Shown here in pieces: positions 20,417 through 28,856 of a stretch of DNA of 64,000 bases (within the stretch, counting starts at the first letter, position 1; each line of letters opens with the position of its first letter). The DNA is from Burkholderia sp. WAC0059 (lineage in GTDB: Bacteria > Pseudomonadota > Gammaproteobacteria > Burkholderiales > Burkholderiaceae): NCBI RefSeq assembly GCF_002870125.1, contig NZ_PNEO01000009.1, positions 1 to 64,000 of the forward strand, in the 5' to 3' direction. Both the position numbers and the translations under genes were made by a program. The notes below the pieces were generated by a model. That model had not been told where the DNA came from, searched no databases, and saw nothing but the letters and a program-made list of their open reading frames with translations.

Positions 20417-21660
20417 ACACGACGAGCGCCGCGCGCCCGGCCGGCGAAGGCCACGTCGTGCTCGTCGTCAACGCGGGCTCGTCGAGCATCAAGTGCTCGG
20501 TGTACCGCGTGATCGACGACCCGCAGGCCGAGGAAGGCGCCCGCGCGCTGTTCGGCGCGGGCGGACAGATCGAGGGCATCGGCGTCGCGCCGCGCGTCGT
20601 CGCGCACATGGCCGACGGCCGGCTCATCGTGGACGAAACGTTCCCCGTCTCCCAGGTCGACGATCACGACGCGGCGTTCCGGCTGCTGCGGCTCGTGCTC
20701 GCAGTCGGCCTGCGCGACACGCCGCCCGTCGCGATCGGCCATCGCGTAGTGCACGGCGGCGCGCGCTACGCCGACGCCGTGCTGATCGACGACGCCGTTC
20801 TCGCGGAACTCGAGTCGCTCACCCCGCTCGCTCCGCTGCACCAGCCGCACAACCTCGCGGCCATTCGCGCGGTGCGCGCCGCTGCGCCCGGGCTCGTGCA
20901 GGTGGCCTGCTTCGACACCGCGTTCCATGCGGGCAACGGCATCCTCGCGCAGCTTTTCGCGCTGCCCTACGGCTATTACGGCGACGGTATCCGCCGCTAC
21001 GGCTTTCACGGGCTTTCGTACGAATACATCGCGCGCAAGCTGTCGTCGGTCGCGCCCGAGCTCGCGCGCGGCCGCGTGATCGTCGCGCATCTCGGCAACG
21101 GCGCGAGCCTGTGCGCGATGCACGCGGGCAAGAGCGTCGAGACGACGATGGGCCTCACCGCGCTCGACGGCCTGCCGATGGGCACGCGCTGCGGCATGCT
21201 CGACGCCGGCGCCGTGCTCTGGATGATGGCGCGCGGCATGAACCGCGAAGAGATCGAGCACCTGCTCTACCAGGAATCGGGGCTCAAGGGGCTGTCGGGC
21301 ATCAGCAGCGACATGCGCGAACTGCTCGCGAGCGAAAGCGAACAGGCGAAGCTCGCCGTGGAATTCTTCTGCTACCGGATCGCGCAGGACGTCGGCAAGC
21401 TCGCCGTATCGCTCGGCGGACTCGATGCGCTCGTGTTCACGGGCGGCATCGGCGAGCACGCGGCGCCGGTCCGCGCGGCGGTCTGCGCACGGCTCGGGCC
21501 GCTCGTCGGCATCGAGATCGACGACGGGGCGAACGACGCGAACCGCCAGCGCCTCGACGCGCACGGCAGCCGCGTGCCGGTGTTCGCCATTCCGACGGAC
21601 GAGGAAGCGATGATCGCGCTGCACACGGCGCGCATCCTGCGCGCAACGCAGCGGGCCTGA
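20413..21660 (+). CDS. ackA: Acetate kinase
   Basis: A 415-residue ASKHA-family kinase making ATP and acetate from acetyl phosphate, or the reverse. Visible motifs are VLVVNAGSSSIKCSVY at the N-terminus, the acetokinase signature GHRVVHGG near residue 112, ACFDTAFHAG near residue 168, GFHGLSYEYI, HLGNGASLCAM and FTGGIGEHAAPVR. Length is close to the family norm. It overlaps pta by four bases, so Pta and AckA are made together and run acetate overflow or assimilation. The nearby DUF3141 and fabI genes suggest a link to carbon storage or acyl metabolism. Confidence 0.95.
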   Translation: MNTTSAARPAGEGHVVLVVNAGSSSIKCSVYRVIDDPQAEEGARALFGAGGQIEGIGVAPRVVAHMADGRLIVDETFPVSQVDDHDAAFRLLRLVLAVGLRDTPPVAIGHRVVHGGARYADAVLIDDAVLAELESLTPLAPLHQPHNLAAIRAVRAAAPGLVQVACFDTAFHAGNGILAQLFALPYGYYGDGIRRYGFHGLSYEYIARKLSSVAPELARGRVIVAHLGNGASLCAMHAGKSVETTMGLTALDGLPMGTRCGMLDAGAVLWMMARGMNREEIEHLLYQESGLKGLSGISSDMRELLASESEQAKLAVEFFCYRIAQDVGKLAVSLGGLDALVFTGGIGEHAAPVRAAVCARLGPLVGIEIDDGANDANRQRLDAHGSRVPVFAIPTDEEAMIALHTARILRATQRA

Positions 21661-21739
21661 CGCGCTTTCAGGCGGCGGGTACGGAATAATCGGGACTCGG
21701 GATACCGCGGAATCGAACCGCGAACGCGACGGACCGCCT

Positions 21740-22360
21740 TCAGGCGATGGCGGCGCGAAGCTCGCCGCCGTCCGTGTCCGTCCGCGGGTCGTCGTCGCGC
21801 AGACGGCGCGGAGCCTCGCAATGCACGAGCGTATCGACGAAATATTTCGCGCGCGGCCAGGGACCGAAACCGGCCGCCGTGTTGACGTGCCCGGCGTCGC
21901 CGAGATTCACGAAGGCGCTGCCGAGCCGCCGCGCCAACTCGCGCGCCTCGGCAAGCGGCATCCACGGGTCCGTCTCGCTGCCGATCAGGATGGACGGCAC
22001 GCCAAGCCGGCGCGCTTCGAACGCGCCGGCGAACTGGAATTTCCGGGGGCTGGCCGGCGCGACGAACAGCACGCCGGCCACGTCGGCGCCCGTCGTGCCG
22101 TGCAGCAGCGCGTGCGCGGCGACGAGACAGCCGAAGCTGTGCGCGGCGAGCAGGAACGGGCCGCGCTCGCGCGCGAGCAAATCGGCGAGCGCACGGCCCC
22201 AGACCGCGAGACTGGGCGCGTCCCAGTCCTCCTGCTCGACCCGCAGCGAGCGCGGGAACTGACGTTCGAGCCAGGTCTGCCAATGAGCGCCGTCACTGCC
22301 GTGCAGACCCGGCACGGTGACGAGCCGAGGCGGCCAGCGCGATTGAGCACATGAAAACAT
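21740..22360 (-). CDS. RBBP9/YdeN-type serine hydrolase
   Basis: A 206-residue small alpha/beta-hydrolase of the RBBP9 (DUF1234-like) family. VPGLHGSDGAHWQTW opens the fold near residue 16; the nucleophile elbow AHSFGCL near residue 92 gives the Ser, GSETDPWMP near residue 145 the Asp, and GDAGHVNTAAGFGPW near residue 180 the His. The last segment is characteristic of the family. No signal peptide. The natural substrate is unknown. A GGGGGAA ribosome binding site precedes the ATG. It is convergent with ackA and divergent from the reductase gene. Confidence 0.87.
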   Translation of the reverse strand: MFSCAQSRWPPRLVTVPGLHGSDGAHWQTWLERQFPRSLRVEQEDWDAPSLAVWGRALADLLARERGPFLLAAHSFGCLVAAHALLHGTTGADVAGVLFVAPASPRKFQFAGAFEARRLGVPSILIGSETDPWMPLAEARELARRLGSAFVNLGDAGHVNTAAGFGPWPRAKYFVDTLVHCEAPRRLRDDDPRTDTDGGELRAAIA

Positions 22361-22606
22361 GATTCCCCCTCCCCACGACCGCGATCCTGAAGCCGATTGT
22401 GGCGCGGGCCGCGAACGCGTCGAACCAATTTATTTTGCTTTGCTTTTTCCACCTTTCGGCCCGCCGCCCGCGGCGCGACACCCGCCCGCGGAAAGCGCGA
22501 CGCGCTCGCAGCCGAAAAAGTAGAATGATGCCGATCCATCCGCTCCGGCATCGTCCTGCCACGCGAGTCGCCCTGCCGGACCCGCAGGCCACCCGAACCG
22601 AACCCC

Positions 22607-23557
22607 ATGAAAATCCTGTTCTATCTGCCGCAAGCCGATGCCAGCGCCTGGCGGGACGGCTTCGCGCGCGCGTTGCCTCATGCCGAATTGCGCGAATGGC
22701 AGCCCGGCGATCGGGCGCCCGCCGACTACGCCGTCGTCTGGAAACCGCCGCGCGAGCTGTTCGCCGAACGCGCCGGCCTGCGCGCGATCTTCAATCTCGG
22801 CGCGGGCGTGGACGCCATCCTCGCGCTGGAGAGCGAGGCGCCCGGCACGCTGCCGCCGGCGACGCCGCTCGTGCGCCTCGAAGATTCCGGCATGGCGCAG
22901 CAGATGAACGAATACGTGACGCACGCGGTGCTCCACTACCAGCGCCGCTTCGACGAATACGCGCGACAACAGGCACAGGGCCGATGGCAACCGCTCGAAG
23001 CGCATCCGCGCGCGACGTTCACGGTCGGCGTGCTCGGGCTCGGCGTGCTCGGCAGCAGCGTGGCGCGCTCGATCGCGTCGCTCGGCGTGCCGGTGCGCAG
23101 CTTCAGCCGGCACGCGAAGATGCTCGACGGCATCGCCACGGCGTCGGGCGAGCTGCACGGTCCGCAGTTTGACGCGTTCCTCGACGGCGTGAAGGTGCTC
23201 GTCAACCTGCTGCCTTCGACGCCGGACACCGAAAACGTGCTGAACGCGCGCACGTTCTCGAAGCTCGCGCGCGGCGCGTATCTCGTCAACATCGCGCGCG
23301 GCGCCCATCTCGTCGAACAGGATCTGCTCGACGCGCTCGCGCAAGGCACGCTCGCGGCGGCCACGCTCGACGTGTTCCGCGACGAGCCGCTGCCGGCCGA
23401 CCACCCGTTCTGGCGCGAGCCGCGCATCGCGATCACGCCGCACGTCTCGGCGCTGACGCTGCGCGAGGAAAGCATCGCGCAGATCGCGCGCAAGATCGAG
23501 GCGCTCGCGCGCGGCGAGGCAATAAGCGGCATCGTGGAGCGCGAACGCGGTTATTGA
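22607..23557 (+). CDS. ghrA: Glyoxylate/hydroxypyruvate reductase A
   Basis: A 316-residue D-isomer-specific 2-hydroxyacid dehydrogenase of the GhrA branch, reducing glyoxylate and hydroxypyruvate with NAD(P)H. NLGAGVDAIL near residue 65 precedes the substrate-binding loop, the Rossmann motif is GLGVLGSSVA near residue 144 with FSRHAK after the second strand (favouring NADPH), and the catalytic Arg, Glu and His lie in NIARGAHLVEQ, FRDEPLP and TPHVSALT. The order and spacing fit GhrA rather than PdxB or SerA. No clear ribosome binding site precedes the ATG, but it is the natural family start. Confidence 0.9.
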   Translation: MKILFYLPQADASAWRDGFARALPHAELREWQPGDRAPADYAVVWKPPRELFAERAGLRAIFNLGAGVDAILALESEAPGTLPPATPLVRLEDSGMAQQMNEYVTHAVLHYQRRFDEYARQQAQGRWQPLEAHPRATFTVGVLGLGVLGSSVARSIASLGVPVRSFSRHAKMLDGIATASGELHGPQFDAFLDGVKVLVNLLPSTPDTENVLNARTFSKLARGAYLVNIARGAHLVEQDLLDALAQGTLAAATLDVFRDEPLPADHPFWREPRIAITPHVSALTLREESIAQIARKIEALARGEAISGIVERERGY

Positions 23558-23684
23558 CCGGGGCACGTCGGCCGCGAACCGGGACGCATCAAGCGGATCG
23601 CCGGCAGCGCGCCGACAACAAATACGGCGCCGTCCTCCGGACAACACGCCGGACAACCGCGCCGGTACACGAAAGGAGACACGC

Positions 23685-24608
23685 ATGACCTTGCCCACAG
23701 CAGTCAGGATCGTCGAAGTCGGGCCGCGCGACGGTCTGCAGAACGAAAAGGCCTTCGTTCCCACGGCGCTCAAGATCGAACTCGTCGACCGGCTTTCGTC
23801 CGCCGGCTTTCCGAACATCGAGACGACCTCGTTCGTGTCGCCCAGGTGGGTGCCGCAGATGGCCGACGGTGCCGACGTGATGGCCGGCATCGGGCGCCGC
23901 GCCGGCACGGTCTACTCCGCGCTCACGCCGAACCTGCGCGGCTTCGAGGGCGCGCTCGCCGCGCGGGCCGATGAGATCGTGATTTTCGGCGCGGCGAGCG
24001 AGGCGTTCTCGCGGAAGAACATCAATTGCGGCATCGCCGAGAGCATCGCGCGCTTCGCGGACGTGGCCGAAGCCGCGAAGACGCACGGCCTGCGGCTGCG
24101 CGGCAGCGTCTCGTGCGCGCTCGGCTGCCCCTACCAGGGCGAGGTGCCGGTCGCGGCCGTCGTCGACGTGGTCGAGCGGCTCGCCGCGCTCGGCTGCGAC
24201 GAGATCGACATCGCCGACACGATCGGCGTCGGCACGGCGAAGCGCACGCGCGAGGTCTACGAGGCCGTGACGCGCGTGTTTCCGCGCGAGCGCCTGTCGG
24301 GCCACTTCCACGACACCTACGGGCAGGCGCTCGCGAACATCTACGCGGCGCTCCTCGAAGGCATCGGCATCTTTCACGCTTCGGTGGCCGGGCTCGGCGG
24401 CTGCCCGTACGCGAAGGGTGCCACCGGCAACGTCGCGACCGAGGACGTGCTCTACCTGATGGACGGGCTCGGCATTCGCACCGGCATCGACCTCGGCCAG
24501 GTCGTCGCGGCCGGCGACTTCATTTCGCGCGCCATCGGCAAACCGAACGCGTCGCGCGCCGGCCGGGCGCTACTCGCGAAGGCCGGCCACGCCGCAGCGG
24601 ATGCCTGA
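23685..24608 (+). CDS. Hydroxymethylglutaryl-CoA lyase
   Basis: A 307-residue TIM-barrel lyase splitting HMG-CoA to acetyl-CoA and acetoacetate, the last step of leucine catabolism. The N-terminal VEVGPRDGLQNE holds the metal-binding Asp and catalytic Arg; the C-terminal signature GLGGCPYAKGATGNVATED near residue 235 holds the active-site Cys. HFHDTYG supplies further metal ligands. AGGAG lies seven bases before the ATG. No other leucine-pathway gene is adjacent; the following YbaK and DUF1289 genes are close enough to be cotranscribed. Confidence 0.93.
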   Translation: MTLPTAVRIVEVGPRDGLQNEKAFVPTALKIELVDRLSSAGFPNIETTSFVSPRWVPQMADGADVMAGIGRRAGTVYSALTPNLRGFEGALAARADEIVIFGAASEAFSRKNINCGIAESIARFADVAEAAKTHGLRLRGSVSCALGCPYQGEVPVAAVVDVVERLAALGCDEIDIADTIGVGTAKRTREVYEAVTRVFPRERLSGHFHDTYGQALANIYAALLEGIGIFHASVAGLGGCPYAKGATGNVATEDVLYLMDGLGIRTGIDLGQVVAAGDFISRAIGKPNASRAGRALLAKAGHAAADA

Positions 24609-24659
24609 GGCACGGCCGACACGCCCTTTACTTTCCGACGAACGCAAGGAAGAACCTTC

Positions 24660-25187
24660 ATGACGGACACCACGCTCCCGCCCGCCGGCGCCCCGCACGA
24701 CCTCGACGCCCTGCCCGATGCCGCGAAACGCATCGCGCGACTGCTGCACGAGCGCGGCCATACGAAACCGGTCGTCATGCTGCCCGAAAGCGGCCGGACC
24801 TCGGCCGAAGCCGCGGCGGGGCTCGGCTGCTCGGTCGCGCAGATCGCGAAGTCGATCCTGTTCCGCCGCCTCGCGGACGACGCGCCTGTGCTCGTGATCG
24901 CGAGCGGCGCCAACCGCGTCGACGAAAAGAAGGTCGCGGTGCACGCGGGCGAGGTCGGCCGCGCCGACGCGAAGTTCGTCCGCGAAAAAACGGGCTATGC
25001 GATCGGCGGCGTCTGTCCCATCGGCCATCTCGTCGCGCCCGTCACGCTGATCGACGCGGACCTGTTCGAGCTCGACAGCCTCTGGGCCGCCGCCGGCCAT
25101 CCGCACGCGGTGTTCAACCTCTCGCCGCGAGAACTGGTTTCGCTGACGGGCGCGCCCGTCGTCGACGTCGCGCTGCGCGAAGCATGA
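24660..25187 (+). CDS. YbaK/EbsC family aminoacyl-tRNA deacylase
   Basis: A 175-residue protein of the YbaK/ProX editing-domain family, free-standing enzymes that hydrolyse mischarged tRNAs such as Cys-tRNA-Pro or Ala-tRNA-Pro. CSVAQIAKSILFR near residue 55 holds the conserved Lys, and GYAIGGVCPIGH near residue 112 is the family's Gly-rich loop. An AAGGA ribosome binding site precedes the ATG. The stop overlaps the next gene by four bases (ATGA), indicating translational coupling. The exact tRNA specificity cannot be read from sequence. Confidence 0.88.
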   Translation: MTDTTLPPAGAPHDLDALPDAAKRIARLLHERGHTKPVVMLPESGRTSAEAAAGLGCSVAQIAKSILFRRLADDAPVLVIASGANRVDEKKVAVHAGEVGRADAKFVREKTGYAIGGVCPIGHLVAPVTLIDADLFELDSLWAAAGHPHAVFNLSPRELVSLTGAPVVDVALREA

Positions 25188-25441
25188 ACGCAGCGAACGG
25201 GGAGCCCGCGCCCGACGGCGACTTCGGCACGGCGGCGCGGCCGCCGCGGTCGCCGTGCATCAACGTGTGCCGGATGAATCCGGCTACCGGCTGGTGCGAC
25301 GGCTGCCTGCGCACGATCGACGAGATCGCCGGATGGTCGTCGTTCGACGAGGCCGCGAGGCGAGCCGTCTGGCTGGCCATCGAGGATCGTCACGGGCAAC
25401 TCATGCGCGCGCCGGCACCTCGCCCTGGCGCTCCGGAATAG
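25184..25441 (+). CDS. DUF1289 domain-containing protein
   Basis: An 85-residue protein with the DUF1289 Cys pattern: SPCINVCRMNPATGWCDGC (C-x3-C, then C-x2-C) followed by RTIDEIAGWSSFDEAARR. The four Cys probably hold a metal ion. The function of the family is unknown. It begins inside the stop of the YbaK-type gene (ATGA overlap) and is followed by a terminator, so it ends a short operon. Confidence 0.85.
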   Translation: MNAANGEPAPDGDFGTAARPPRSPCINVCRMNPATGWCDGCLRTIDEIAGWSSFDEAARRAVWLAIEDRHGQLMRAPAPRPGAPE

Positions 25442-25458
25442 CGAAAGCCTCAAAGAAA

Positions 25459-25487
25459 AAAGCTCGCAACCGGGCGGTCGCGAGCTT
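25459..25487 (+). terminator. Hairpin after the DUF1289 gene
   Basis: The arms AAGCTCGC and GCGAGCTT enclose a GC-rich loop, with a purine/A run before and TTC then TGTTCTTCT after. It lies 18 bases past the stop and probably terminates the operon. Confidence 0.65.
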
Positions 25488-25733
25488 CAGTGTTCTTCTA
25501 ACGTGATCATATTATGGAGCGCATCATACCTGCGCCGATCCGGCCGACGCATTGGTGGTTTCCCTACGCGTTGCGGATTCGACATACGGGCCTCGCACCG
25601 CACGATCCGTCCTGCCGGATACATCGGATTCCCAGGCGGTTCCCGGCCCGCGGATAGCATCCAGGTTCGGCGCATCGTCGAGACCGGGTACTTCCTCTAA
25701 CCCCGTGCGGCCGCCGCGGCCGGCACGCCCGCC

Positions 25734-25739
25734 TATAAT
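25734..25739 (+). promoter_or_regulatory. Consensus -10 box before nitronate monooxygenase
   Basis: A perfect TATAAT, 51 bases before the start codon. No matching -35 is evident, so the promoter may depend on an activator. Confidence 0.45.
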
Positions 25740-25789
25740 CGGCCGAACCGTTCCCGACCGCCTGCAAAGAGACCCAGGAGCCCCGGATC

Positions 25790-26791
25790 ATGGCGTTGCC
25801 CGCCGTCCTGCAAAACCTGTCGCTGCCCGTCGTCGCTGCGCCGATGTTCATCGTCAGCTACCCCGAGCTCGTGCTCGCGCAATGCAAGGCCGGCATCGTC
25901 GGCTCGTTCCCGGCGCTCAACGCGCGCCCCGCGGCGCAGCTCGACGACTGGCTCGCGCAGATCCGCGAGACGCTCGACGCCCATCGGGCCGCGCATCCCG
26001 ACGCGACGGTCGGCCCGCTCGCGGTCAACCAGATCGTCCATCAGTCGAACGCGCGGCTCGAACGCGACGTGCGCGTCTGCGTCGAGCACGAGGTGCCGAT
26101 CTTCATCACGAGCCTGCGCGCGCCCGCCACGGAGATCGTCGACGCCGTCCATCATTACGGCGGCATCGTGCTGCACGACGTCGTCAGCCTGCGACACGCG
26201 CACAAGGCACTCGAAGCAGGCGTCGACGGGCTGATCCTCGTCGCGGCCGGCGCGGGCGGCCACGCCGGCACGCTTTCGCCGTTCGCGCTGGTCGGCGAGA
26301 TACGGCGCATCTTCGACGGACCGCTCGTGCTATCCGGCGCCATCGCGAACGGCGGCTCGATTCTGGCCGCGCAGGCAATGGGCGCAGACCTCGCCTACAT
26401 GGGCACGCGCTTCATCGCGACGCGCGAGGCGCACGCCGTCGACGACTACAAGCGCGCGATCGTCGAAGCCGAGGCCGCCGACATCGTCTACACGAACCTC
26501 TTCACGGGCGTGCACGGCAACTACATCCGCCGGAGCATCGCCGACGCGGGCCTCGATCCCGACGCGCTGCCGACGGCCGACAAATCGAAGATGGACTTCG
26601 GCGGCAATCAGGATAAAGACCCGGCGAAGGCGTGGAAGGACATCTGGGGCGCGGGCCAGGGCGCGGGGCTTGTGGACGACGTGCCCGGCGTCGCGGACCT
26701 GGTGGAACGCCTCGGGCGCGAGTACGAGGCGGCGAAGGCGCGGCTCGGGATCGTCGCGCCGGCAGGCCCCGGCGGCACGACGGGGCGCTGA
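25790..26791 (+). CDS. NAD(P)H-dependent flavin nitronate monooxygenase
   Basis: A 333-residue FMN-dependent TIM-barrel enzyme of the NMO / 2-nitropropane dioxygenase family, oxidising nitronates such as propionate 3-nitronate. LPVVAAPMFIVSYPEL is the usual opening; AAGAGGHAGTLSPFALV near residue 155 holds the conserved catalytic His and phosphate loop, and ALAYMGTRFIAT-type residues follow (DLAYMGTRFIAT). An AGGAG ribosome binding site and a TATAAT box lie upstream. The LysR gene is convergent with it (35 bases apart), so direct regulation by that LysR protein is possible but not shown. Confidence 0.9.
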   Translation: MALPAVLQNLSLPVVAAPMFIVSYPELVLAQCKAGIVGSFPALNARPAAQLDDWLAQIRETLDAHRAAHPDATVGPLAVNQIVHQSNARLERDVRVCVEHEVPIFITSLRAPATEIVDAVHHYGGIVLHDVVSLRHAHKALEAGVDGLILVAAGAGGHAGTLSPFALVGEIRRIFDGPLVLSGAIANGGSILAAQAMGADLAYMGTRFIATREAHAVDDYKRAIVEAEAADIVYTNLFTGVHGNYIRRSIADAGLDPDALPTADKSKMDFGGNQDKDPAKAWKDIWGAGQGAGLVDDVPGVADLVERLGREYEAAKARLGIVAPAGPGGTTGR

Positions 26792-26825
26792 TCCCGCCGC
26801 AGGACCGCAGCACGCGCGCGGCCGC

Positions 26826-27764
26826 TCACCGCATCGCGGCCGCGCGGATCTGCTCGGGCGTCGGCCAGAGCACGCGCCTGTCGAAGTGGGTCGCCAGAAA
26901 ATCGACGAACGAACGGACCTTGGCCGACAGATGCCGACGGCTGGCATAGAGCGCGTAGATCGGCAGCTCGCGCGGCGGCAGCGCGTCGACGAGCAGCGGC
27001 ACGAGCCGGCCGGCCGCGATATCGTCGCCGATCACCTCGGTGCCGAGCATCGACAGGCCGGCGCCCTGCAGCACGACGACGCGCAGCGCCTCCAGATGAT
27101 TGACGACGAGGTTGCCCGCCAGCCGCACGCGGCCGCCGCCGGCCTCGGCGAACGGCGTGAGCTCCTGCGCGGACACGCTCGAATAGTGGATGAAGTTGTG
27201 GCCGGCGAGATCCTCGATGCGGCGCGGCACGCCGTGCCGGCGCAGATAGTCGGGCGAGGCGCACAGCACGATGTGCGCCGTCGCAAGCTGCCTCGCGATC
27301 AGCGACGACGACTTGAGCCCGGACGGCGAGGCGCGGATCGCCACGTCGAACCCCTCGTCGATCAGCTCCACGACGCGATCCGACAGCGTGATGTCGACCG
27401 TCACCTGCGGATGTCCGGCCGCATAGCCGGCCACCGCCCCCATCACGTGGCGCAGGCCGAACGCGGTCAGCGACGAGACCCTGAGCCGGCCCTGCGGCAC
27501 GACACTCGCCGCGCCCACGGCCTGCCCGGCCTCGTCGAGTTCGGTAAGCGCCTGCGAGAGCCGCTCGTAGTATTCGCGGCCCGCCTCGGTCGGCGCGACG
27601 CGCCGGGTCGTGCGGTTGAGCAGTCGCGCGCCGAGCTGCTGCTCGAGATGCATCACGTGCTTGCTCGCCATCGCCGCCGACATGCCCATCCGGGCGGCCG
27701 CGCCGACGAAGCTTCCCGCCTCGACGACATGCCGGAACACTTTCATGCTGACGAGGGTGTCCAT
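26826..27764 (-). CDS. LysR family transcriptional regulator
   Basis: A 312-residue LysR-type regulator. The N-terminal winged helix-turn-helix spans about residues 1-60 (FRHVVEAGSFVGAAARMGMS, then HLEQQLGARLLNRTTRR); the rest is the effector-binding domain (GRLRVSSLTAFGLRHV; FDVAIRASP). The N-terminus resembles the branch that often acts on nearby oxidoreductase genes. No divergent partner exists: the upstream gene lies on the same strand, so the target is unclear. Confidence 0.92.
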   Translation of the reverse strand: MDTLVSMKVFRHVVEAGSFVGAAARMGMSAAMASKHVMHLEQQLGARLLNRTTRRVAPTEAGREYYERLSQALTELDEAGQAVGAASVVPQGRLRVSSLTAFGLRHVMGAVAGYAAGHPQVTVDITLSDRVVELIDEGFDVAIRASPSGLKSSSLIARQLATAHIVLCASPDYLRRHGVPRRIEDLAGHNFIHYSSVSAQELTPFAEAGGGRVRLAGNLVVNHLEALRVVVLQGAGLSMLGTEVIGDDIAAGRLVPLLVDALPPRELPIYALYASRRHLSAKVRSFVDFLATHFDRRVLWPTPEQIRAAAMR

Positions 27765-27928
27765 CGCAATCGCTCTCGTTGAGAATCAATCGGCGATATT
27801 GTGCCCGCTTTGCCAATGGGCAGTCGTCAAACACAAAAAGGGGAAACGGGCCGAGGCGCGACGAACCGGGACAACCGGAGGAGCGGAAAAAGATGGGAGC
27901 GCCAGGCGCCGCAGGCAGGACGAAGCCG

Positions 27929-28399
27929 CTAATTCCGGTAAGGAGACGGCGGCATCGGCGCGCGGGACCCGTCGTTGCCGGTGGGCGCGAACGACCGCCA
28001 GCCGCTGTGTTCCGCGCTGAAGCGGGCGACGTCCTCGCGAATCGATCCGGCGCGCAGCGGGGAATCGACGGGCAGATGTTCGTCGGGCCGCGCCTCGGCG
28101 CTCACGGGCCGGATGCCGTCGTAGCCGGCGGCCATGCCGCTATCGCGAATGGCGCGGCGGCCGGCGTCGTCGCCATAGGCGCCGCGCGCGCCCGCATGCC
28201 TTGCGCCGTACCAGCGCGCCGCCGCGCTGCCGTGCGGAAGGGCCGGACGGCCCATCTCGCGCGCTTCGCTGCGGACCTGCACGCGCTCGAAGCCGGCGTG
28301 AGACGAAACCGGCGACGAATGGGCATGAGCGAGCGCGACCGCGGCCGCCAGACCGGCACCCAGAACCCACTGCCCCATTCTCGACAACCCTGCGTGCAT
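27929..28399 (-). CDS. Small exported protein, unknown function
   Basis: A protein of up to 156 residues with an N-terminal signal-like segment (MGQWVLGAGLAAAVALAHAH). The mature part is hydrophilic, rich in Arg, Ser, Gly and Ala, with no Cys and no domain I recognise. An internal ATG at 28378 (eighth codon) may be the true start, since it lies directly before the hydrophobic stretch and is preceded by AGGG. Codon use has the strong G/C third-position bias of its neighbours, which supports it being real. It is probably periplasmic. Confidence 0.55.
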   Translation of the reverse strand: MHAGLSRMGQWVLGAGLAAAVALAHAHSSPVSSHAGFERVQVRSEAREMGRPALPHGSAAARWYGARHAGARGAYGDDAGRRAIRDSGMAAGYDGIRPVSAEARPDEHLPVDSPLRAGSIREDVARFSAEHSGWRSFAPTGNDGSRAPMPPSPYRN

Positions 28400-28552
28400 T
28401 TGCGCGTTTCACCTGCCCGACGATCGGCCCCCACGGCCATCATTCCGTCCGTCATTCGGGCTGTGACAGGGCGGGTCCGGAAAACGGGGGCAGACAGCAC
28501 GGCACGCCACCTGCGCGCACCTGTCGTCCCGATCACCGGTCGTCCTAATTTA

Positions 28553-28582
28553 TTGACAGCCGCTGTAAGTGTCGAGTTTAAA
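28553..28582 (+). promoter_or_regulatory. Sigma-70-like promoter candidate
   Basis: A perfect -35 TTGACA (28553-28558) is followed after 18 bases by TTTAAA (28577-28582). It points to the symporter gene about 275 bases away, so a long leader would result. Confidence 0.45.
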
Positions 28583-28604
28583 AGTGTTATGTCTTCGGAA
28601 GGGT

Positions 28605-28620
28605 TGTAACGTCGTGTAAC
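28605..28620. promoter_or_regulatory. TGTAAC direct repeat, response-regulator-like site
   Basis: Two TGTAAC copies (28605-28610 and 28615-28620) are spaced with a 10-bp period. On the other strand they read GTTAC-N5-GTTAC, the type of in-phase direct repeat bound by OmpR/PhoB-family response regulators. The assignment is inference. Confidence 0.35.
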
Positions 28621-28856
28621 TACGCGATTTTCCTCATATTTTTCGCGAATCGTCCGCCGGCTACCACATCCTCCGGCAGCAACGGATGCAAAACGTGGGG
28701 CGACTCATGCGCCGCGCACATTAATCAATTACTCAAATGAATTTGCTTTTTTTATCGCTTTTCACGGACAATAGCAACTTAATCCGTGACTACCCGCGAC
28801 CTGTCGTCGCACAGAGTGCGGCATGGCGCCCCAAAGGCGCATTCCGAGATCCTGAG

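Larger units (their letters stand above)
28400..28856. other. AT-rich intergenic region
   Basis: 457 bases without a supported gene. From about 28545 to 28790 the sequence is markedly richer in A and T than its surroundings. It holds a sigma-70-like promoter candidate, a TGTAAC direct repeat and an in-frame ATG (28737) that would extend the symporter by 40 residues; I did not use that start because the family homology begins at 28857. Confidence 0.5.

Noticed and set aside
28737..28856. Forty-residue N-terminal extension of the YfeH-like symporter
   Set aside because: The family alignment starts at MARPKF; the extension is hydrophilic and unlike the family, though the start codon is formally open.
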